A stretch of 64,000 nucleotides of DNA from Lacinutrix sp. (lineage in GTDB: Bacteria; Bacteroidota; Bacteroidia; Flavobacteriales; Flavobacteriaceae), in assembly GCF_029238095.1 (NCBI RefSeq), contig NZ_JAQWGS010000027.1, forward strand, positions 235,582-299,581, read 5' to 3'. The notes below the pieces were generated by a model that did not search any database, was not told where the DNA came from, and saw nothing but the letters and a program-made list of their open reading frames with translations. Shown here piece by piece: positions 7,951 to 16,739 of the stretch (position 1 is the first letter of the stretch; each line of letters starts with the position of its first letter). A program made the position numbers and the translations under genes.

Positions 7951-8965
7951 AAGAAAACTCACTACCAATACCAAATTGGCTTTCTATGTAAATGTTTTCG
8001 TCGTGAGCTTCAATTATATGTTTTACGATTGCTAAGCCCAAGCCAGAGCCTCCTTCTTTTCTAGAACCACTTTTATCTACTCTAAAAAAACGCTCAAACA
8101 ATCTAGGAATATTTTCTTTTTCAATACCCTCTCCATTATCTGTAACACGAATAATAACTTTGTTTTTTATAAGATTTTCAACACTTATTTCTGTCGTTCC
8201 TTTTTCTTTTCCATATTTAATTGAGTTTACAACCAAATTAGTGAGGACTTGTTGTATTTTCTCTTGGTCTGCATTTACCAGAATGGGCTTAGTATATTGC
8301 CTATCAAAAGTTAAAGTAATCTTCTTTTTAGAGGCTTTCATTTCTAACAAATCAAAAACACTTTTTATAAGTTCTATAATATTAAATGTTTGAGTTTCTA
8401 TACTTACATCTCCAACTTCTAACTTAGTGATCATATCTAAATCCCTTACAATATAGATTAATCGTTCTACACCTTTATTAGCGCGATCTAAATATTTCTC
8501 TCTTAGTTTCTCATTGTTTGCTGCTCCATCAATTAAAGTTTCTAAATAACCTTGAACTGTAAATAATGGTGTTTTTAATTCGTGAGACACGTTACCTAAA
8601 AATTCTTTTCTGTATTCCTCTCGCACTATTAAGGTTTCAATCTCCAATTTTTTATCTCTGGCGAACCTATCAATTTCTTGCTTTAGTGTTGCCATGTCTG
8701 TTGTAATCCTTTTTTTTCGGTAGGAAGTAGATTCTAAAAGTTTTAAATCGTTATAAATTTGTTTTACACGTTTATAAATAAAATTCTGTACGCGATATTG
8801 GATTACACTAAAAGAAATTAAATAGCAAACAATTACAAAAAATAAAATATGTAATCCTCTTAAGGTATAGTATGTATATAAAAAGACACTTATAGCGAGT
8901 GTTAATACTAAAGTAATAAATAGTGCTGTTTTAAGTGCGAATTTGTAGTTTTTTATTAAACCCAT
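7931..8965 (-). CDS. Sensor histidine kinase, PhoR-like
   Basis: The protein has two adjacent N-terminal membrane segments (about residues 10-32 and 38-57) with almost no periplasmic loop. It then has a HisKA dimerisation domain with phospho-accepting His128 in NVSHELKTPLF, and a HATPase_c domain with N-box NLVVNSIKYG, DNGEGIEKENIP and GGSGLGLAIVKHI. The layout matches PhoR-type kinases that sense through partners, not through a large external domain. The gene starts four bases after the response regulator stop, so they form one operon. The C-terminal end overlaps the convergent glycosyltransferase by 20 bases. Confidence 0.93.
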   Translation of the reverse strand: MGLIKNYKFALKTALFITLVLTLAISVFLYTYYTLRGLHILFFVIVCYLISFSVIQYRVQNFIYKRVKQIYNDLKLLESTSYRKKRITTDMATLKQEIDRFARDKKLEIETLIVREEYRKEFLGNVSHELKTPLFTVQGYLETLIDGAANNEKLREKYLDRANKGVERLIYIVRDLDMITKLEVGDVSIETQTFNIIELIKSVFDLLEMKASKKKITLTFDRQYTKPILVNADQEKIQQVLTNLVVNSIKYGKEKGTTEISVENLIKNKVIIRVTDNGEGIEKENIPRLFERFFRVDKSGSRKEGGSGLGLAIVKHIIEAHDENIYIESQFGIGSEFSFTLEKG

Positions 8966-8969
8966 TGTG

Positions 8970-9653
8970 TTATTCTACAAACTTATAACCAACTCCTTTT
9001 ACCGTTTTAAAGGATTTATCACCAAGCTTTTCTCTCAGCTTTCTAATGTGAACATCTATTGTCCTTCCTCCTACTATAACTTCGTTTCCCCAAACTTTAT
9101 CTAAAATATCTTCTCTTTTAAATACTTTCCCAGGTTTTGAGGCTAGTAAAGATAATAATTCGAATTCTTTTCTAGGTAAAACGACTTCCTTTCCTTTTAC
9201 AGAAATTTTATATTCTTCTCTATTTATTTCAATGTCGCCTATTTTTATAATTGGTATACTTTCTTCTTCGGTTTTTAAGCGTCTTAGCAATGCTTTTACT
9301 TTGCTTACTAATACTTTAGGCTTAATTGGTTTAGTGATGTAATCGTCTGCTCCAGCATCGAAACCTGCAACTTGAGAATAGTCTTCTCCTCTAGCTGTAA
9401 GGAAAGTAATAATTGTATTTTTTAACTCTGGTATTTTTCTTATTTGTTCGCAAGCTTCAATACCATCCATTTCTGGCATCATTACATCTAAAACAATAAG
9501 TTGTGGTTTTTCTGCTTTAGCTTTTTCAACTCCCTTTACACCATTTTTAGCTGTAATAACTTGATACCCTTCTTGCGATAAATTATAGCTAACAATTTCT
9601 AAAATGTCTGGCTCATCGTCCACAAGAAGTATTTTAATATCTTTTTTATTCAT
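8970..9653 (-). CDS. OmpR/PhoB-family response regulator
   Basis: The 227-residue protein has a receiver domain with acidic pair Asp12-Asp13, phospho-acceptor Asp56 in LDVMMPEMDG and the conserved lysine in DDYITKPIKPK. A C-terminal winged-helix DNA-binding domain follows, with VWGNEVIVGGRTIDVHIRKL and a KTVKGVGYKF ending. It is co-transcribed with the downstream PhoR-like kinase and is its obvious partner. Whether the pair senses phosphate cannot be told here; no pst or pho genes are nearby. Confidence 0.95.
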   Translation of the reverse strand: MNKKDIKILLVDDEPDILEIVSYNLSQEGYQVITAKNGVKGVEKAKAEKPQLIVLDVMMPEMDGIEACEQIRKIPELKNTIITFLTARGEDYSQVAGFDAGADDYITKPIKPKVLVSKVKALLRRLKTEEESIPIIKIGDIEINREEYKISVKGKEVVLPRKEFELLSLLASKPGKVFKREDILDKVWGNEVIVGGRTIDVHIRKLREKLGDKSFKTVKGVGYKFVE

Positions 9654-9855
9654 AACTAAGTTGTATTTCTATTAAGTAAAGATAAAACTAAATCTACAAC
9701 CATAAATAATTATTAAAATAATAACATTAACTTAATATTAAAATACTGAGCGCTAACTAATAAGCATTTATGATGCGATAAGTCTAAATTATGTTATTTA
9801 ATAGTTAAATAATACTTACTGTAGATAATAAAATTATAAATATGCTCAAAATTAT

Positions 9856-9863
9856 TATATTTG
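9856..9863 (+). promoter_or_regulatory. -7 promoter box for the T9SS-secreted protein
   Basis: TATATTTG (TAnnTTTG) lies 25 bases before the ATG at 9888. It overlaps the alternative TTG at 9861, which argues against that upstream start. Confidence 0.65.
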
Positions 9864-9887
9864 CATTATAAATATAAAACAAAAATT

Positions 9888-11825
9888 ATGAAAAAAATTT
9901 ACTTTTTATTATTAACATTATTAATTAGTTCTCTTTCCTTTTCTCAAGGAACTGAAACTTTTGATAATTTTACTGAAACTGGCAGCTCTTACGCCGATGG
10001 AACTTTTATGGGAAATGATGGTTCTACTTGGACTTATGTTCAATCTAGAGGCGACCAAAGTATTACTGGGAAATCTATTATGCTTGGTAGAAATAGAACA
10101 CCACAAGCTGAGGTTTCTTCGGGAACAATCACAGGTGGAATAGGTACAATTAGCTTTAATTATCAAAGAACATTTAGCACTAATGTAAATCTTAATATTC
10201 TTGTAAATGGTTTAGTTGTTGGAAATGTAACTTCAACTGATGGTACTGTTCAAAATTCTGGTACAATTACTGTAAACCAACCTGGAGATGTTATTATTAA
10301 ACTTATTAGTGTTAATAATAGTGACGGTCAAGTAACTATTGATGATATAGTTTGGACTGGATTTACTGGTGCAGCTACACCAATACTTTCTATTTCATCT
10401 CCTTCAGACAATCAAATATTTCCTACCGGTACAACTAATGCAGATGTATCTATTAATGTTCAAAATTTTGTTATAGGTAATCCTGGCGCAGGAATTGACG
10501 GTCATATCCATTGGACACTTAATGGAGTTAATCAACCAATGAAATATGATGTTCTTGATGAAGCTATTACAACTGTAGATGGTGGAACTTATGTAGTAGT
10601 TATGACTTTAGTGGACAACTCACATACTCCTATTTCCCCACTAGTAACAGATACAGTAACTTTTACAGTAGCTTTCCCTTGTACTTTAAATGTAAGTACT
10701 CCTGTTGTAACATGTAACACTATAACACCAGCAACAACAGACACGTACGATGTGAGTATTGATTATACAGGTGGTGGTAATAGTACATATACTATAGACA
10801 CTGCAGGTAATGGTGTTTTAGGTGGAGACAATCCTAGTAGTGTTGCATCTGGAACTATATTGATAAGTGGTATTACTGAAGACACAGATTTTACTGTTAC
10901 TTTTACTGGTGATCCTGCGGATAGCGGTTGTGATTTTACTAGAAATATTAGTAGCCCAAATTGTGATCCTCAATTAATGTTACCAATATTAGAAGACTTT
11001 GCTTATACAGATGGTTCTCTAACAAGTAATCCTAATTGGACTGGTTTTTCTGGAACTGATGGAGACTTATTAGTATCTAATGAAAAAGCTGTCGTACAAC
11101 ATGGAGTACCAAGTGAAGATGCAAGTATTGCTTTTACTTCTGTTCCTGGAGATATATATTATGCACTTGATTTTTCCATAACAGATCCAGGTGGAATTAT
11201 TACAGGTGGAGATTATGAGTATTTCGCAGTTTTCAAAGATGATGGTTTTAATTTTCTTGCACGTTTAGATGTTACTGATGCTACAAATGGTGGTGATTTT
11301 TCTGTAGGCCTTTCTTCTTCTACCTCTACTGCAACTGCAATATGGGCTACAGACTTAGTCTATGGAACTACCTATAGAGCAACAGTTAGATACAATCAAA
11401 CTGATGGTGTTTCACAACTATGGATTGATGGAGCAGCATCAACTGATCCTTCAATTTCAAGTACTGGCGATGTTACAACTATTACTCAATTTGCCTTAAG
11501 GCAATCTGATTCCAGTCTTAATGAAGCTGTTCTTGTTGATAATTTATCTATTACTACAACGTTTAATGAAACGTTATCTACAGGTGAGTTCACTACAAAT
11601 ACTGAGTTTCGTTTATTTCCAAACCCTACAAATACAGGAATTGTAAACATTAAAACAACTTCTAACGAAGCAGTTAATGTAACAGTTTTCGATATTTTAG
11701 GAAAGCAAGTGTTATCTCAAACTATTAACAACCGTCTAGATGTTTCTAATCTAAAAACAGGTGTTTATATTTTACAATTAAACCAAGATGGAGCCACTAC
11801 TACTAAGAAATTAGTAATTAAGTAG
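9888..11825 (+). CDS. Secreted multidomain protein with T9SS type A sorting domain
   Basis: The 645-residue protein starts with a signal peptide (MKKIYFLLLTLLISSLSFSQ). Its beta-rich, Thr/Ser/Gly-rich body includes a possible concanavalin-like module near residues 370-570. It ends with a Por-type sorting domain of about 70 residues: FRLFPNPTNTGIVNIKTTSN, VFDILGKQVLS, LDVSNLKTGVYILQL and a terminal KKLVIK. That domain directs export through the type IX system and anchoring at the cell surface. No catalytic motif is recognisable; adhesion or polysaccharide binding is possible. The ATG at 9888 is chosen because it opens the signal peptide. Confidence 0.88.
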   Translation: MKKIYFLLLTLLISSLSFSQGTETFDNFTETGSSYADGTFMGNDGSTWTYVQSRGDQSITGKSIMLGRNRTPQAEVSSGTITGGIGTISFNYQRTFSTNVNLNILVNGLVVGNVTSTDGTVQNSGTITVNQPGDVIIKLISVNNSDGQVTIDDIVWTGFTGAATPILSISSPSDNQIFPTGTTNADVSINVQNFVIGNPGAGIDGHIHWTLNGVNQPMKYDVLDEAITTVDGGTYVVVMTLVDNSHTPISPLVTDTVTFTVAFPCTLNVSTPVVTCNTITPATTDTYDVSIDYTGGGNSTYTIDTAGNGVLGGDNPSSVASGTILISGITEDTDFTVTFTGDPADSGCDFTRNISSPNCDPQLMLPILEDFAYTDGSLTSNPNWTGFSGTDGDLLVSNEKAVVQHGVPSEDASIAFTSVPGDIYYALDFSITDPGGIITGGDYEYFAVFKDDGFNFLARLDVTDATNGGDFSVGLSSSTSTATAIWATDLVYGTTYRATVRYNQTDGVSQLWIDGAASTDPSISSTGDVTTITQFALRQSDSSLNEAVLVDNLSITTTFNETLSTGEFTTNTEFRLFPNPTNTGIVNIKTTSNEAVNVTVFDILGKQVLSQTINNRLDVSNLKTGVYILQLNQDGATTTKKLVIK

Positions 11826-11845
11826 GCTTCATAAAAATACTTTTT

Positions 11846-11879
11846 AAAAGAGCGTTTGCCATAGGTAACGCTCTTTTTG
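11846..11879 (+). terminator. Intrinsic terminator after the T9SS protein gene
   Basis: The arms AAAAGAGCGTT and AACGCTCTTTT pair perfectly around a 10-base loop, followed by further T residues. Confidence 0.85.
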
Positions 11880-11881
11880 TT

Positions 11882-11889
11882 TATTTTTG
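11882..11889 (+). promoter_or_regulatory. Possible -7 box for the LuxE-like gene
   Basis: TATTTTTG matches TAnnTTTG and lies 51 bases before the ATG, directly after the preceding terminator. The T-rich context makes a chance match possible. Confidence 0.35.
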
Positions 11890-11940
11890 CTTTTGTTCTT
11901 GATAAAAAAATTGCAAACCAATTTTTACTAGAACTGACAA

Positions 11941-12927
11941 ATGAAAATGATAGACCAAAACAAAATATTCTCAATTAAAACAGAAGCTGAATTTAACGCT
12001 TTAGCCTTACAAGTTTTTGGGTTTCAATTTGAAAATAATCCAGTCTATCGTTCCTTTTGCGATTTACTGTATAAAAACCCAAGTGATATTAAAACAATAG
12101 AAGAAATTCCTTTTCTACCTATTCAATTTTTCAAGTCTCATCATGTTATTAGTTCTTCTAAAAACATAAAAAAAACCTTTACTAGTAGTGGTACTACTGG
12201 AAGTATAACAAGTAAACATCATATAACAGACCTTTCTATTTACGAAGAAAGCTTTAAAAAAGGGTTTCATTCTTTCTATGGTGATATTAAAGATTATGTA
12301 GTATTAGCATTATTACCTAGCTACTTGGAGCGTGAAGGCTCTTCGCTTATTTACATGGTAGATAGTTTAATTAAAGCATCTAATCACAAATACAGTGGTT
12401 TCTATCTCAATAATTTACATGAAATAAGTACTACATTAAAACGCTTAGATAAGCAAGGCAAAAAAGTATTACTTGTTGGTGTGTCTTTTGCTTTATTAGA
12501 TTTGGTTGAAGCATATTCTTTTAATCTTAACAATACTATTGTTATGGAAACTGGAGGTATGAAAGGTAGGCGTAAAGGACTGATTAGAGAAGAACTTCAT
12601 AACCTATTAAAGTCTGGTTTTGGCGTAAACACAATACATAGCGAATATGGCATGACCGAGTTGTTAAGTCAAGCCTATTCCAAAGGACATGGTGTTTTTA
12701 ATTGTCCAAATTGGATGCGTATTTTAACGCGTGAAACCGAAGATGCGCTTACATTAACTGCGCCTGGAAAAACTGGAGGCCTAAATGTAATCGATTTAGC
12801 AAACATAAATTCTTGTTCGTTTATTGCAACTCAAGATTTAGGTCGTGTTAGTAAAGATAAATCTTTCGAAATTATTGGACGTTTTGATACTAGTGATATT
12901 AGAGGTTGCAACCTTATGGTGCTTTAA
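11941..12927 (+). CDS. LuxE/PaaK-like acyl-protein synthetase family protein
   Basis: The 328-residue protein has the phosphate-binding motif FTSSGTTGS of the ANL (acyl-adenylate-forming) superfamily, and the later segments METGGMKGRR and IHSEYGMTELLSQAYSKG characteristic of LuxE-like acyl-protein synthetases. It ends with IGRFDTSDIRGCNLMVL, so it lacks the full C-terminal cap seen in acyl-CoA ligases. Such proteins activate a carboxylic acid with ATP; in flavobacteria stand-alone copies without lux genes are usual and the substrate is unknown. No luciferase or fatty-acid reductase gene is adjacent. Confidence 0.82.
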   Translation: MKMIDQNKIFSIKTEAEFNALALQVFGFQFENNPVYRSFCDLLYKNPSDIKTIEEIPFLPIQFFKSHHVISSSKNIKKTFTSSGTTGSITSKHHITDLSIYEESFKKGFHSFYGDIKDYVVLALLPSYLEREGSSLIYMVDSLIKASNHKYSGFYLNNLHEISTTLKRLDKQGKKVLLVGVSFALLDLVEAYSFNLNNTIVMETGGMKGRRKGLIREELHNLLKSGFGVNTIHSEYGMTELLSQAYSKGHGVFNCPNWMRILTRETEDALTLTAPGKTGGLNVIDLANINSCSFIATQDLGRVSKDKSFEIIGRFDTSDIRGCNLMVL

Positions 12928-13073
12928 TAAACCTTTTCTAAAACCAATACTGTAATAATTACGTATCTATAACGACTGAATAGATATGAAACGAGCTGTA
13001 AAAAATTTTATCACCATAAAGAATACTAATAGCGAACAGCATGTGAGCATTAAAAAACAATAAACAAAATCAC

Positions 13074-13517
13074 ATGAAGTATTTAATCTACATTTTTTTC
13101 TTCGGAATTTTTATTACGCAAGCGCAAACAGATTACAACACAAAAAAAGGTTTTCTAGCTGAAGGTTATGATGTAGTTTCTTATTTTGAAAACAAAGCTG
13201 AAAAAGGCAATAAAAAATATACTACAACTTTTGATGGTACAAGGTTTAAGTTCACATCTCAAACACATTTAGATACGTTTAAAGCAAACCCAAAACAATA
13301 CATTCCGCAATATGGTGGCTATTGTGCTTATGCAGTTGCAGAAAAAGCTAAAAAAGTATCTGTTGATCCAGAAACTTTTGAAATTAGAGATGGAAAATTG
13401 TATTTATTCTATAATTCTTGGGGAATTAACACGCTAAAATCTTGGTTAGAAAAGGATGTAAACCAATTAATAATAAAAGCCGACCAGAGTTGGAAATTTA
13501 TAAGTGAAAAAGATTGA
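13074..13517 (+). CDS. Secreted YHS-domain protein
   Basis: This 147-residue protein has an N-terminal signal peptide (cleavage near ITQAQ) and a YHS-like domain: LAEGYDVVSYFE, then FDGTRFKFTSQTHLDTFKANP and YIPQYGGYCAYAVA. YHS domains are small, often metal-associated modules found in heavy-metal ATPases and oxygenases. In stand-alone secreted forms the role is unknown. The single conserved cysteine in GGYCAYA may be functional. It is followed by two tandem hairpins, the second a good terminator. Confidence 0.85.
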   Translation: MKYLIYIFFFGIFITQAQTDYNTKKGFLAEGYDVVSYFENKAEKGNKKYTTTFDGTRFKFTSQTHLDTFKANPKQYIPQYGGYCAYAVAEKAKKVSVDPETFEIRDGKLYLFYNSWGINTLKSWLEKDVNQLIIKADQSWKFISEKD

Positions 13518-13570
13518 TTTTAAGTTATGAGAAAGAAAAATTAGTTTTTGGTTGGTTAACTAATTTTTTG

Positions 13571-13610
13571 AAAGTCCGATTGCAGCTTTGCATTCGGGCT
13601 TTTTTTTGAA
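13571..13610 (+). terminator. Intrinsic terminator after the YHS gene
   Basis: AAAGTCCGA pairs with TCGGGCTTT (one G-U pair) around an internal TGCA/TGCA stem and is followed by T8. A weaker AT-rich hairpin (AATTAGTT/AACTAATT) precedes it around 13538-13566. Confidence 0.8.
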
Positions 13611-13635
13611 AAATAATAAGATAAAATCCATTTTT

Positions 13636-13827
13636 TTAGAAAAGTTTAAATCTAGAACGCTTTTTTTGCTTGTAAAATTCGGCTTTCAGTTTTTCTAGCT
13701 TTTCTGTTTTAACCTCCTTTGAAAGTTCTAAGTTTTCTTTAATCTCTTTAATTTTAATTAAATACTCACTTTTAAGAGAATGCAAATGGTCATTTTCTCC
13801 GTTTGAATGTAAGCTTATATTATTCAT
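13636..13827 (-). CDS. Small charged hypothetical protein, 63 residues
   Basis: I do not recognise this protein. It is rich in Lys and Glu (a likely helical stretch from about residue 18 to 55) and ends with a basic, aromatic tail KKRSRFKLF. It has no signal peptide. It lies 27 bases upstream of the tyrS stop on the opposite side of the YHS gene terminator, with its start facing tyrS; it reads away from tyrS in the same direction. Its ATG, length and position are consistent with a small conserved flavobacterial gene, but coding status is less sure than for neighbours. Confidence 0.55.
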   Translation of the reverse strand: MNNISLHSNGENDHLHSLKSEYLIKIKEIKENLELSKEVKTEKLEKLKAEFYKQKKRSRFKLF

Positions 13828-13854
13828 AAAATTTCAATTTAAATAAAGATATCT

Positions 13855-15153
13855 TTAAATCACCTTCAAAATATAAGTATTCTTCTTCCCTTTATTTAAG
13901 ACAACGTATTTATCGTGTATTAAATCTTGGTTTGTAATTTTATAATCTTCTTTAACCTTATCTTTGTTTACAGAAACGGCATTTTCTTTAAGTGCTCTTC
14001 TTGCTTCACTATTACTCTTTAAAAAATTTGTTTTATCTGCAAGTGCAGCAATCATGTCAAGGCCTTCTAGTAAATCTGCTTTCAAAACTTCAGCTTGTGG
14101 CACACCTTCAAAAACGTCTAAAAACACATTTTCTTTAAGTGTACGTATGTCTTTATTAAAGGTTTTACTAAATAAAATTCCTGAAGCTTTTTCAGCATTT
14201 AAAAACTCATCTTCGCTATGTACCATTGTGGTAATTTCTTTTGCTAAACGCTTTTGCAAGACTCTTAAATGTGGTGCTTGAGTATGTTCTAAGATTAGAG
14301 TTTTTATGTCCTCTTCAGTTAAAAAAGTAAATATCTTAATGTACTTTTCGGCATCTTCATCGCTAGAATTTAACCAATATTGGTAAAACTTGTAAGGTGA
14401 TGTTCTATTGGCATCTAACCATACATTACCACCTTCACTTTTACCAAATTTAGAACCATCACTTTTAGTTATTAAAGGACATGTAATAGCATAACCTTTT
14501 CCTTGATCTATGCGACGAATAAGTTCAGTTCCAGTTGTTATATTTCCCCATTGGTCGCTTCCTCCCATTTGCAAAGTACAATTGAGCTCCTTATATAAAT
14601 GTAAAAAATCGTAACCTTGAACCAATTGGTAGGTAAACTCTGTAAAACTCATACCATCTGAGGTTGACTCTGAAGAAATTCTGTTTTTTACAGAATCTTT
14701 AGCCATCATATAATTTACAGTAATGTGCTTTCCAACGTCACGAATAAATTCTAAGAAAGAGAAATTTTTCATCCAGTCGTAGTTGTTTACTAAAACTGCT
14801 GCGTTTTTTTCATTACTTTCAAAATCTAAAAAATGAGACAGTTGCTTTTTAATCGCTTCTTGATTGTGCCTTAAGGTGTCTTCGTTTAACAAATTACGTT
14901 CGGTAGACTTCCCAGAAGGATCACCAATCATTCCTGTTGCACCACCAACTAAAACCACTGGCTTGTGTCCACAACGTTGGTAGTGCGCTAATAACATAAT
15001 TGGGACTAGATTACCTATATGAAGTGAGTCTGCTGTAGGATCGAAACCTACATAAGCACTACGCATGGCTTCGTTTAAATGTTCTTCTGTTCCAGGCATT
15101 TCGGTATGTAACATACCTCTCCAACGTAATTGTTCAACAAATGTATTAGCCAT
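13855..15153 (-). CDS. tyrS: Tyrosyl-tRNA synthetase
   Basis: This 432-residue class I synthetase has the HIGH-type motif SLHIGNLVP near residue 40, the tyrosine-binding region QGYDFLHLY and GGSDQWGN, and the KMSKS-equivalent KFGKSEGGN. The C-terminal 60 residues form an S4 RNA-binding domain ([19 protein letters not shown] onward). It charges tRNA-Tyr. Length and motif order are normal. A promoter box is visible 29 bases upstream. Confidence 0.97.
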   Translation of the reverse strand: MANTFVEQLRWRGMLHTEMPGTEEHLNEAMRSAYVGFDPTADSLHIGNLVPIMLLAHYQRCGHKPVVLVGGATGMIGDPSGKSTERNLLNEDTLRHNQEAIKKQLSHFLDFESNEKNAAVLVNNYDWMKNFSFLEFIRDVGKHITVNYMMAKDSVKNRISSESTSDGMSFTEFTYQLVQGYDFLHLYKELNCTLQMGGSDQWGNITTGTELIRRIDQGKGYAITCPLITKSDGSKFGKSEGGNVWLDANRTSPYKFYQYWLNSSDEDAEKYIKIFTFLTEEDIKTLILEHTQAPHLRVLQKRLAKEITTMVHSEDEFLNAEKASGILFSKTFNKDIRTLKENVFLDVFEGVPQAEVLKADLLEGLDMIAALADKTNFLKSNSEARRALKENAVSVNKDKVKEDYKITNQDLIHDKYVVLNKGKKNTYILKVI

Positions 15154-15181
15154 TTTTTACTTTATTTTGTGTATTGATTCG

Positions 15182-15189
15182 CAAAGATA
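15182..15189 (-). promoter_or_regulatory. -7 promoter box for tyrS
   Basis: The minus strand reads TATCTTTG (TAnnTTTG), 29 bases before the tyrS ATG. Confidence 0.65.
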
Positions 15190-15241
15190 AAAATAGCTAT
15201 ATAATTAAGATGCTATATTGAATATTTCTTACCTTAGAGGT

Positions 15242-16249
15242 ATGATTTTAGTTACAGGTGGAACAGGTTTTGTAGGTGCGCATTTGCTTTTTAAATTGTT
15301 AAATGAAAAACAACCTATTCGCGCTATTTATAGAAATGAAAAAAAATTTGAAACCGTAAAACGCATTTTTTCATATTATTCTAACACAGTTGAAGCGCTT
15401 TTTAACACCATTGATTGGGTAGAGGCTGATTTAAATGATGTTCCTGCTTTAACCGAAGCTTTTAAAGATATTACTCATGTTTACCATTGCGCAGCCTTTG
15501 TTTCTTTCGAACCAGATAAATTCGATGTGCTACAAAAAACGAATATTGAAGGCACAGCAAATATTGTAAATTTTTGTATTGCTAATTCCATAAAAAAATT
15601 ATGTTATGTAAGTTCTATTGCTGCTATAGGTGAGCCAAAACCAGGAGAGATTAGTACCGAAAATACCGAATGGAATCCAGAGGCAGATAATAGTGTTTAT
15701 GCCATTACAAAATATGGTGCAGAATTAGAAGTTTGGAGAGGTGCGCAAGAAGGACTAGATGTTGTAATTGTAAATCCTGGCGTTATTATTGGTCCTGGAA
15801 TATGGAATTATGGCAGTGGTTCTATTATTAGAACAGTACATAACCATTTAAAATATTATACAAAAGGTAGTGTGGGTTGTGTTGCTGTTAAAGATGTTGT
15901 AAATGCCATGGTGCTTTTAATGAAAAGTGATGTAAAAAACGAACGTTTTATTCTTGTTTCGCAAAGTTGGACTTATAAAAAATTCTTAACCACTTGCGCA
16001 AATGCTCTAGAAGTAAAGCCACCAAAAAAAGAAGCTGCAAGCTGGCTATTACAAATAGGTTGGAGACTCGATTGGTTACAACATAAAATTACTGGAAAAC
16101 GACGCGTATTAACAAAGCAATTAGTGCATTCTTTAGAGCATCAATCTCAATTTAATGGTGAAAAAATTAAAGCTTTTGTAAGTTTTGAGTATTCCAATTT
16201 AGACAAAGAAATACGTGAGACTTGTAAACGGTATTTAGATGAAATTTAA
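15242..16249 (+). CDS. NAD-dependent epimerase/dehydratase family protein (extended SDR)
   Basis: The 335-residue protein opens with MILVTGGTGFVGAH, the GxxGxxG Rossmann motif of extended short-chain dehydrogenases, and has the catalytic pair in VYAITKYGAE (YxxxK) and a serine in YVSSIAA. These enzymes epimerise, dehydrate or reduce sugar nucleotides or related alcohols; the substrate is not evident. I chose the ATG at 15242, directly before the Rossmann strand; the TTG eight codons upstream adds nothing conserved. The end overlaps the convergent DUF4296 gene by four bases. Confidence 0.88.
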   Translation: MILVTGGTGFVGAHLLFKLLNEKQPIRAIYRNEKKFETVKRIFSYYSNTVEALFNTIDWVEADLNDVPALTEAFKDITHVYHCAAFVSFEPDKFDVLQKTNIEGTANIVNFCIANSIKKLCYVSSIAAIGEPKPGEISTENTEWNPEADNSVYAITKYGAELEVWRGAQEGLDVVIVNPGVIIGPGIWNYGSGSIIRTVHNHLKYYTKGSVGCVAVKDVVNAMVLLMKSDVKNERFILVSQSWTYKKFLTTCANALEVKPPKKEAASWLLQIGWRLDWLQHKITGKRRVLTKQLVHSLEHQSQFNGEKIKAFVSFEYSNLDKEIRETCKRYLDEI

Positions 16250-16731
16250 TTCTTTTTTAAAGGCTCTAATTTTCCTAAACTAGCTGGTTTTGGCTCTCTT
16301 CTATTATCGTATTTTTTACGTTTTTCTTCGTTAATTCTAGCGCGATTAATAGAATCTTTTTTCTCTTTTATTTTTTTCTCTTCTTTATCGATAGCTTTAT
16401 ATTTTTCTCTCAAAATGGTCAAACTATCTTTTACACGTAAATAAATGGCATCGTATTTTTTAATGTCGAAAGCATAATAAGCATTACTATTTGCAAAAGT
16501 AGTGCTGTCTATATTATTTTTTTTATAGATATAAGCATCTGGTATAATTCCGTTTTTTTCAATATTACTTTTATTAACGCCTTTTGCTGAAGACATAATT
16601 GCCATATCTACCAAAATATTAACCATGTTATCCTCAGAAATAAGATTTTCTGGCTTATTTGGTTTTTTAACTTTATAACAGGAACTTAACAGTAATAACA
16701 GTATTAAAAATGAAAGGTGTTTTATTTTCAT
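16246..16731 (-). CDS. DUF4296-family lipoprotein
   Basis: The 161-residue protein has a lipoprotein signal (LLLLLSSC, lipidated Cys18) and the DUF4296 core: ISEDNMVNILVDMAIMSSAK, followed by YAFDIKKYDAIYLRVKDSL. A highly charged Lys/Glu helix and a Pro-containing tail follow. DUF4296 is Bacteroidota-specific and has no known function. It is the last gene of the operon GT2-pyrC-DUF4296, eight bases after pyrC. Confidence 0.82.
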   Translation of the reverse strand: MKIKHLSFLILLLLLSSCYKVKKPNKPENLISEDNMVNILVDMAIMSSAKGVNKSNIEKNGIIPDAYIYKKNNIDSTTFANSNAYYAFDIKKYDAIYLRVKDSLTILREKYKAIDKEEKKIKEKKDSINRARINEEKRKKYDNRREPKPASLGKLEPLKKN

Positions 16732-16739
16732 ACGTATTC

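Noticed and set aside
8970..9653. Phosphate-starvation (Pho) regulon assignment for the two-component pair
   Set aside because: PhoB-like and PhoR-like describe only the families; no phosphate transport or phosphatase gene is near to support that signal.
9794..9812. Inverted repeat TTATTTAA-TAG-TTAAATAA upstream of the T9SS protein gene
   Set aside because: Made only of A and T in the stem within a very AT-rich region, so chance is likely; not near the -7 box at a typical operator distance.
11941..12927. Bioluminescence (lux) locus suggested by the LuxE-like protein
   Set aside because: No luciferase or fatty-acid reductase gene is present, and stand-alone LuxE-like genes are common in flavobacteria.
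12986..13063. A 25-residue frame (MKRAVKNFITIKNTNSEQHV and five more) between the LuxE-like and YHS genes
   Set aside because: Short, AT-rich, no promoter box or conserved feature that I can see; chance is more likely.
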